A stretch of 64,000 nt of DNA from Ardenticatenaceae bacterium. Its GTDB lineage: Bacteria; Chloroflexota; Anaerolineae; Promineifilales; Promineifilaceae. Where the stretch lies: assembly GCA_020634495.1 (NCBI GenBank), contig JACKBR010000016.1, positions 1 to 64,000 of the forward strand. Reading direction: 5' to 3'. Below are positions 59,706 through 64,000 of this stretch, one piece after another. Below the pieces are notes generated by a model, which ran no database searches, was not told the origin of the DNA, and saw only the letters and a program-made list of their open reading frames with translations. How positions within the stretch are numbered: the first letter of the stretch is position 1; each line of letters starts with the position of its first letter. The position numbers and the translations under genes are program-made.

Positions 59706-60497
59706 ATGAAACGATTTTTGTGGCTTGTCCTGATTTTATTTATTTTTACTGGCTGTACCTCAGCAGCAGAAACGGCCGTATCCCCCCAACCTTCACCAGA
59801 AACGGCCGTCTTGCCCACGGTTCCACCCCCTGTTATCACTGAAGAACTCCCCCAAATGGCAGAGGCAACGGCCGTTCCCAACACCATCGAGCCAACCGAA
59901 GCCCCCGCAGAAGCAATTGCTGCTCCACCCGAACCAACAGCAGCGGTTGTGGTTGAAGTAGGGGTAACAAGCGGCCGTACCGACGAAGGCGCTTTTTTCC
60001 TGGGCGATCCCAACGCCCCCATCACCCACATCGACTATTCTGATTTTCTTTGAGGCAGCTGTCGTGCCTACGTGTTAGGCACAGAGCCAGACATTATTGC
60101 CAACTACGTGGAAACCGGGCGGGTAAAGCTCATATTTTGGCCCGTACTGAACCACGGTGATCCCAGCGTCTACTCAACGCTGACGGCCGAATGTATGGGC
60201 CAGCAAGACCCAGATTTATTCTGGGTAGCCCATGAGCATTTGTTCGCCAACCAGTCTGATTTGTGGCGGGCTGACCGGGATTATTACGTGAATACGGCCG
60301 TTGCTCTCGGTGCAGACCAGGCTGAGTTTGAAGCCTGCTATGATGGCCCCGACGGCATTGCTACCGTTTTGGAACTGGACAATATTCGCCGCCAGCGCAG
60401 CATTTTTAGCCAGCCCATCTTTGACATTAACGGGGAAATTTTTGTAGGCGCGCAGCCATACGACAGCTTTGCGGCCGTTTTTGACGCGCTACCATAA
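59706..60497 (+). CDS. Candidate selenoprotein: DsbA/thioredoxin-fold lipoprotein with in-frame TGA (Sec)
   Basis: Read through a single TGA (60051-60053), the frame gives a 263-residue lipoprotein. A signal peptide ends in lipobox FTGC (Cys17), a linker of Pro/Ala/Thr carries three TAV words from ACGGCCGT, and a DsbA-like thioredoxin domain starts at about residue 90. The active site is DYSDFL-TGA-GSCRAYV: TGA replaces the first Cys of CxxC (Sec116, Cys119). Downstream the frame keeps conserved family features, including the cis-Pro region IFSQPIFDINGEIFVGAQPY (Pro at about 237). A hairpin with bacterial SECIS-like geometry starts 10 nt after the TGA. No selA/B/C genes are in the window, so Sec use is inferred; a nonsense mutation is the alternative. 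Confidence 0.75.
60064..60082 (+). promoter_or_regulatory. Putative bacterial SECIS element
   Basis: Stem gtgccta (60064-60070) pairs perfectly with taggcac (60076-60082) around loop cgtgt. The apical loop lies 18-22 nt after the TGA, with a G as second loop base. An outer ggc/gcc (60054-60056 with 60086-60088) can extend it. This matches the known bacterial SECIS layout of a stem-loop just downstream of the Sec codon. Confidence 0.65.
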
Positions 60498-60594
60498 AAC
60501 AAACATAAATATTTTTGAACGTTTCCCGGTTTAATCTGCCTCGAACCAAACAAACTAGTTGCCTTCTCTCCGCTGCTGTATTAGTATTCAGTTT

Positions 60595-61317
60595 ATGTTC
60601 ATTGGGAATGCGGAAGACACTGCGGTAAAGATATTAATTGTTGACGACAACATCTCTATTTTGCGCGCCGTTGAAACGGCTTTGCGACGTGAAGCTTTTG
60701 TGGTGCATACGGCCGTTTCTGGCGAAGAAGCGCTCTCTGTAATCTCTCGTACCGGGCTGCCCCACCTGGCCATTATCGACTTAAATATGCCAGGCATGGA
60801 TGGGTTTGAGCTATGCGAAGCCATTCACGAGTTCTCCGACCTGCCCATCATCATGCTCACCGCCATCGACGATGAAGAAACCGTTGTGTTTGGGCTGGAT
60901 CGCTACGCGGAAGATTACATCGTGAAACCGTTTCGGGCAGCCGAGCTGGTAGCCCGGGTGCGGCGGGTGCTGCGCCGCATGGGGGATTTTGCCTACACGC
61001 TGGAACCCGTCATTAAAGTGGATGAAGATCTCCAGGTGGACTTTCCCAACCGCAAGGCGTTTGTCCGCGAGCGGCCCGTCCAGCTCACCCCCACCGAGGC
61101 CAAGCTGCTGTACATTCTCATGCGCAATGCCGGGCGCACCGTAACCAATGGCTTTTTGCTGCGCCGCGTCTGGCCCATGGACGATGCTTTTGAAGACAGG
61201 CTGCACACCCACATCTACCGCCTGCGCCGCAAAATTGAAGTTTCCCCCAAAGACCCCCATTACATTATTTCTGATTGGGGCACGGGTTACAGCTTTTTAG
61301 CCCAGCAAGAAGCGTAG
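60595..61317 (+). CDS. OmpR-family response regulator
   Basis: A 240-residue response regulator. The receiver (VKILIVDDNISILRAVETAL) has the acidic pair, phospho-acceptor in LAIIDLNMPGMDGFEL, Thr in IIMLTAIDDEE and Lys in DYIVKPFRAAEL. The winged-helix effector reads VQLTPTEAKLLYILMRNAGR, RRVWPMDDAFEDRLHTHIYRLRRKI and IISDWGTGYSFL. I take ATG 60595 (MFIGNAEDTAVKIL); no strong ribosome site is present. There is no partner kinase gene adjacent. The nearest is the hybrid kinase at 45-47.7 kb. One ACGGCCGT encodes TAV in the receiver. Confidence 0.93.
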   Translation: MFIGNAEDTAVKILIVDDNISILRAVETALRREAFVVHTAVSGEEALSVISRTGLPHLAIIDLNMPGMDGFELCEAIHEFSDLPIIMLTAIDDEETVVFGLDRYAEDYIVKPFRAAELVARVRRVLRRMGDFAYTLEPVIKVDEDLQVDFPNRKAFVRERPVQLTPTEAKLLYILMRNAGRTVTNGFLLRRVWPMDDAFEDRLHTHIYRLRRKIEVSPKDPHYIISDWGTGYSFLAQQEA

Positions 61318-61343
61318 TCCGGCAGCCTCAGCCAGGCCATCAC

Positions 61344-61997
61344 CTAAAACCAACTGTCTAAATTGGCCAGCACCTCATCAAGCGCGTTGTAACGATAATG
61401 CACGTGGCTGAAATCGGCCGTTTTTGTTTGCCGGTTGGGGATGGCAATCACGGTCATGCCCGCCGTGACCGCTGCTCGGCTGCCGGGGCCAGAATCCTCC
61501 AGCGCCAGGCAATCCTGCGGAGCAATGCCCAGCCGTTCGGCCGCCAGCAGATAAATTTCTGGATTTGGCTTGCCTTGTTTTACTTCATCACCGGCGGTAA
61601 TGGCCTGGCAGCGGTCTTGCAGGCCAAGCTGGTGCAATATTTCTACTGCGTGCGCCCTGGGGCTAGAGGTGGCCACGCCCCAAGGAATGTTGCGGCGGGC
61701 AATTTCGGCGTGCAGCGGCTGTAGGCCCGGCATCGTGGGCACGCCGTTGGCCCGAATCTGGCTGTAAATGGCAGCCCGCTTACTGATGATGGTGGGAACA
61801 GGTTCCGGCAAATTAAACAGCTCTTTAATGTATGGGGTACTGATGTCGGCGCGCAGCCCGATGATATTTTCTACAATTTCTTCGCTGAGCTTGTGGCCAT
61901 ACGGCCGTAAATATTCATCCCATGCCTGCTGCGACAAGGGTTCGCTGTCCACCATCAATCCATCCATATCAAAAACAATTGCTTTAAGTTGGCTCAT
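61344..61997 (-). CDS. HAD-superfamily hydrolase, beta-phosphoglucomutase-like
   Basis: A 217-residue HAD-IA phosphatase. ATG 61997 (MSQLKAIVFDMDGLMVDSEP) follows ggagatatttgg. Motif I FDMDGLMVDSEP (nucleophile Asp), motif II in VATSSPRAHAVEI, motif III Lys in EVKQGKPNPEIYLLA and motif IV ALEDSGPGSRAAVTAGM are all present, as in sugar phosphatases and beta-phosphoglucomutases. The cap is of the C1 helical type. The physiological substrate is unknown. Converges with the response regulator gene. Confidence 0.93.
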   Translation of the reverse strand: MSQLKAIVFDMDGLMVDSEPLSQQAWDEYLRPYGHKLSEEIVENIIGLRADISTPYIKELFNLPEPVPTIISKRAAIYSQIRANGVPTMPGLQPLHAEIARRNIPWGVATSSPRAHAVEILHQLGLQDRCQAITAGDEVKQGKPNPEIYLLAAERLGIAPQDCLALEDSGPGSRAAVTAGMTVIAIPNRQTKTADFSHVHYRYNALDEVLANLDSWF

Positions 61998-62024
61998 CCA
62001 AATATCTCCATGCGGCAAATTGAA

Positions 62025-62080
62025 AATGCGTGATGCGCGAAACGTGATTTGTCTTGGCTCACACATCATGTTTTATGAGT
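62025..62080. repeat. cgtgatgcgcgaaacgtgat word repeat
   Basis: Words gcgtgatgcgcgaaacgtga and then tcacacatcatg and tttatgagtcatg form an imperfect hairpin upstream of the HAD gene. It resembles 500-566 and 41565-41612. Confidence 0.45.
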
Positions 62081-62150
62081 CATGGGCCAAAAAAGGCGAA
62101 TTTTACCGTTTCTGTGTTTTTATGGCATCTTGCGTAAAATGGGCAGCATC

Positions 62151-62666
62151 ATGACCAATACCACTTCCAAAAATCTGCTGCAAAAAATCAACACCCGCAT
62201 CGCCATGTCGGCCGTTGGGGCCAGGCTGCTGGCCCGCACCATGCACCATTTGGATAGGGCGGTGCTGCGGCTGAGCAACGGCCGTTCAACAGCAGCCACC
62301 CTCCTTACCGGTTTGCAAATTCTTAACCTGACCACAACCGGAGCCAAAAGCGGCCAGCCGCGCACAATCCCGCTGGTGGCCATTCCTTACAGCCAGAACC
62401 GGCTTATTGTGATTGCCTCCAATTGGGGGCAGGCCAAACACCCCGCCTGGTATTACAATATTTTGGCCCATCCGCAGGTGCTTGTAACGCAAAACGGCCG
62501 TTCCCAAACTCACATTGCCCGCGAAACCAACGGCGCAGAACGAGAAGCCTGTTGGCAAGCCGCCCTGCAAACCTACCCCGGCTATGCTGCCTACAAACAG
62601 CGCACCAGCCGACAAATCCCCGTCATCGTTCTTACCCCTCAAACGGCCGTTGCCGATCACTCATAA
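62151..62666 (+). CDS. Nitroreductase/deazaflavin-dependent oxidoreductase family protein (PF04075)
   Basis: A 171-residue split-barrel protein paralogous to the one at 567-935. I choose ATG 62151 (MTNTTSKNLLQKINTRI). After an N-terminal helical part come LTTTGAKSGQPRTIPLVAIP (family TTxGRKSGxxRTxPL), the flavin/deazaflavin contact strand LIVIASNWGQAKHPAWYYNIL (family VAS..G...PxWYxNL) and PQVLVTQNGRSQTHIARE. This is a longer, more canonical Ddn-like form than the first paralogue. Probably uses F420 or a flavin; substrate unknown. ACGGCCGT copies encode NGR twice and TAV at the end. Confidence 0.85.
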   Translation: MTNTTSKNLLQKINTRIAMSAVGARLLARTMHHLDRAVLRLSNGRSTAATLLTGLQILNLTTTGAKSGQPRTIPLVAIPYSQNRLIVIASNWGQAKHPAWYYNILAHPQVLVTQNGRSQTHIARETNGAEREACWQAALQTYPGYAAYKQRTSRQIPVIVLTPQTAVADHS

Positions 62667-62763
62667 AATCCCAATCCCATCTTCACATTTTCTAAACAGG
62701 TTCTTTCTAAGATTGGCCCGGCTTTGGCCAAACGACTATTTTATGAAGAGCGAGGTAAAAAAA

Positions 62764-63351
62764 ATGAGCGGAAAAATGAAAAAGATGGGTCTGCTGGCCC
62801 TGATGCTGTTATTGTTATTTGGTCTGGTGGCCTGCGGTGGATCTGCCCCGGTGGCTGAAACGACAACGGAAACGGCCGTTGTCACATCACCCACCGAAGC
62901 TGCCAGCACACCAGAAACGGCCGTTGAAGAAGCAGCCCCCGAAGAAACGGCCGCTGTGGCAATTGTTGCCGTAGAAAATGAAAAGCTCAACCTGAATGAA
63001 GCGTCCGGCGACGACTTCCTGAACGCTATCCCCAACTTTAGCAGCCGCATGGTTCGTGAATTCCAGGAATACCGACCTTACATCAGCATTCAGCAGTTCC
63101 GCCGAGAGATTGGCAAATATGTCAGCGATGAGCAGGTGGCTGAATATGAGCAATATGTTTATGTGCCGGTGGATGTGGATGAATCGGATGCGGCAACGTT
63201 GATGCAGCTGCCGGGTGTCGATGAGGCCATTGCAGAGATGTTGATCGGGGAACGGCCGTTTGGTTCCAACGACGCCTTCCTGACAGCCCTGGCAACCCAC
63301 GTCTCGGCCGACGACGTTAGCCTCGCAGTGGGCTATCTGGCCGCAGATTAA
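62764..63351 (+). CDS. HhH-motif (ComEA/PsbU-like) lipoprotein
   Basis: ATG 62764 is placed 8 bp after gagg; ATG 62743 is an alternative. The 195-residue lipoprotein has a signal ending in LVACGG. A linker follows with repeated T-E-T-A-V words from ACGGCCGT copies at 62871 and 62917. The domain starts EKLNLNEASGDDFLNAIPNF, the N-x-N-x-A-x-x-x-x-L opening of ComEA-type helix-hairpin-helix, with a second unit DAATLMQLPGVDEAIAEMLI. Such domains bind DNA in competence proteins or act structurally (PsbU). Secreted and lipid-anchored, it could bind DNA at the cell surface. Confidence 0.75.
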   Translation: MSGKMKKMGLLALMLLLLFGLVACGGSAPVAETTTETAVVTSPTEAASTPETAVEEAAPEETAAVAIVAVENEKLNLNEASGDDFLNAIPNFSSRMVREFQEYRPYISIQQFRREIGKYVSDEQVAEYEQYVYVPVDVDESDAATLMQLPGVDEAIAEMLIGERPFGSNDAFLTALATHVSADDVSLAVGYLAAD

Positions 63352-63359
63352 CCCGCAAT

Positions 63360-63432
63360 TGCGAAAAAATCAGCAAAGATTACGCAGATTTAATAGATTT
63401 TATCTGCAAAATCTGTGTAATCTGCGGATTAT
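63360..63432. repeat. gattacgcagat word-repeat hairpin
   Basis: Words agcaaagattacgcagattt, taatagattttatctgcaaa and atctgtgtaatctgcggat pair around their inverted copies to form a hairpin. It closely matches 49707-49764 and lies between the HhH lipoprotein and the last gene. Confidence 0.65.
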
Positions 63433-63450
63433 TTTTGAGGAGATTGAGCC

Positions 63451-63882
63451 ATGAGTCCAGAATTGGTTAACCACCGGCTGCGCCGCTTTTTGTTTGTGCT
63501 GGCCGGGTTCATTTTTATCGGCAGCATTGTGGAGCTGGCGTTAGAGGGGCATACCCAAAGCCCGGTGCAATGGATTCCGTTTGTGTTGAGCGGTTTAGGG
63601 TTGGTGGGGGTAACGGCCGTTCTCATCACGCCCCAACGCAAAACTCTCATCAGCCTGCGTGCCGTCATAGGGTTGGTGGCCTTCGGCAGCTTCTTTGGCA
63701 TTTTTGAACACATCGAACACAACATTGCCTTCGCCCTGGAAATTCGCCCCAACGCCGTATTGAGCGATGTCTTTTTTGAAGCGTTAAGCGGAGCAAATCC
63801 CCTGCTGGCTCCCGGCATTCTGGCGCTTGGTGCCCTGTTAGCCCTGGCCGCCACCTATTACCATCCTTCCCTAAATTCGTAA
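63451..63882 (+). CDS. Small integral membrane protein, unknown
   Basis: A 143-residue protein with four predicted helices (FLFVLAGFIFIGSIVELAL, WIPFVLSGLGLVGVTAVLI, AVIGLVAFGSFFGIFEHIEH, LLAPGILALGALLALAATYY). A strong gaggagattgagcc precedes ATG 63451. The third segment holds conserved-looking His and Glu residues (FEHIEHNIAFALEI), which could bind metal or participate in transport, but I do not recognise a family. It ends 118 bp before the window end, where nothing more is seen. Confidence 0.7.
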   Translation: MSPELVNHRLRRFLFVLAGFIFIGSIVELALEGHTQSPVQWIPFVLSGLGLVGVTAVLITPQRKTLISLRAVIGLVAFGSFFGIFEHIEHNIAFALEIRPNAVLSDVFFEALSGANPLLAPGILALGALLALAATYYHPSLNS

Positions 63883-64000
63883 TCCTCTGCGCCTGTTTTG
63901 CCCTGTTGATTCAGGCGCGCCCCTTTCAAATCCTCTCAAATATTGCTCGATTCTCATATAAACTGGCTGAATCATAAAGAGATGTTTATGATAGGTTTGT

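Noticed and set aside
60051..60053. Two separate genes (59706-60053 and 60072-60497) instead of one selenoprotein gene.
   Set aside because: The second part has no start codon context or ribosome site, and the thioredoxin active site spans the TGA; the split gives two non-functional halves.

Overview
The window most likely comes from a chromosome of an uncultured or little-studied Chloroflexota (Anaerolineae-like) bacterium. This is an inference from gene content: large winged-helix/BTAD/NB-ARC/TPR regulators, two PF04075 deazaflavin-type oxidoreductases plus an F420:NADP oxidoreductase-like protein, an Aap/Bzt-type amino-acid ABC transporter with unusually elaborate permeases, a DUF1501/DUF1800 pair, an HerA/HAS-barrel/NurA locus, a glyoxylate shunt, and many lipoproteins. 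No rRNA, integrase, transposase or CRISPR array is visible. One tRNA gene (Arg, anticodon TCT) is present.

The dominant non-genic signal is a highly iterated palindrome, ACGGCCGT, usually flanked as AACGGCCGTT. I counted about 128 exact copies by eye, roughly one per 500 bp, where about one would be expected by chance. Copies occur inside genes in all three frames (appearing as Thr-Ala-Val, Asn-Gly-Arg or Arg-Pro), between genes, and as paired copies that build terminator stems. Superimposed on this are many intergenic word-repeat hairpins (short words repeated and then inverted), one of which sits in frame inside the NAD(P)HX repair gene.

Layout. 1-5.3 kb: partial thiD, a PF04075 enzyme, a YbiT-like ABC-F protein with one degenerate ATP site, an F420:NADP oxidoreductase-like protein, a lipoprotein and a sulfotransferase. 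5.3-12.1 kb (minus strand): bifunctional NAD(P)HX repair enzyme, a frameshifted alpha/beta-hydrolase pseudogene, an SDR epimerase, tRNA-Arg, a ubiquitin-fold/deoxyribosyltransferase-like fusion and two unknown proteins. 12.3-18.5 kb: LysM/M23 peptidase, DUF192 protein, lipoprotein, HD phosphohydrolase, and an ECF sigma factor overlapping a membrane protein. 18.6-30.8 kb: BTAD/NB-ARC/TPR regulator, small protein, four-gene amino-acid ABC transporter, membrane-anchored solute-binding protein. 31-40 kb: two glycosyltransferases, TPR protein, DUF1501/DUF1800 pair, membrane protein, short BTAD regulator, lipoprotein. 40-45 kb: isocitrate lyase, malate synthase and a divergent ScfR/RamB-like regulator with two matching palindromic operator candidates between it and malate synthase. 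45-49.7 kb: hybrid histidine kinase, acyltransferase, deaminase. 49.8-54.4 kb: herA, a DUF3800 gene, a HAS-barrel protein and nurA. 54.5-64 kb: ftsK, a membrane protein, menG, an MBL-fold hydrolase, a thioredoxin-fold lipoprotein with an in-frame TGA at the active site (candidate selenoprotein), a response regulator, a HAD phosphatase, a second PF04075 enzyme, an HhH lipoprotein and a membrane protein.

The points most worth a second look are the ACGGCCGT system, the candidate DsbA-like selenoprotein with a SECIS-like hairpin just after its TGA, the translationally coupled HAS-barrel/DUF3800 pair inside the HerA-NurA locus with a likely frameshift at the start of herA, and the piece of solute-binding protein that appears to be embedded in the ABC permease.
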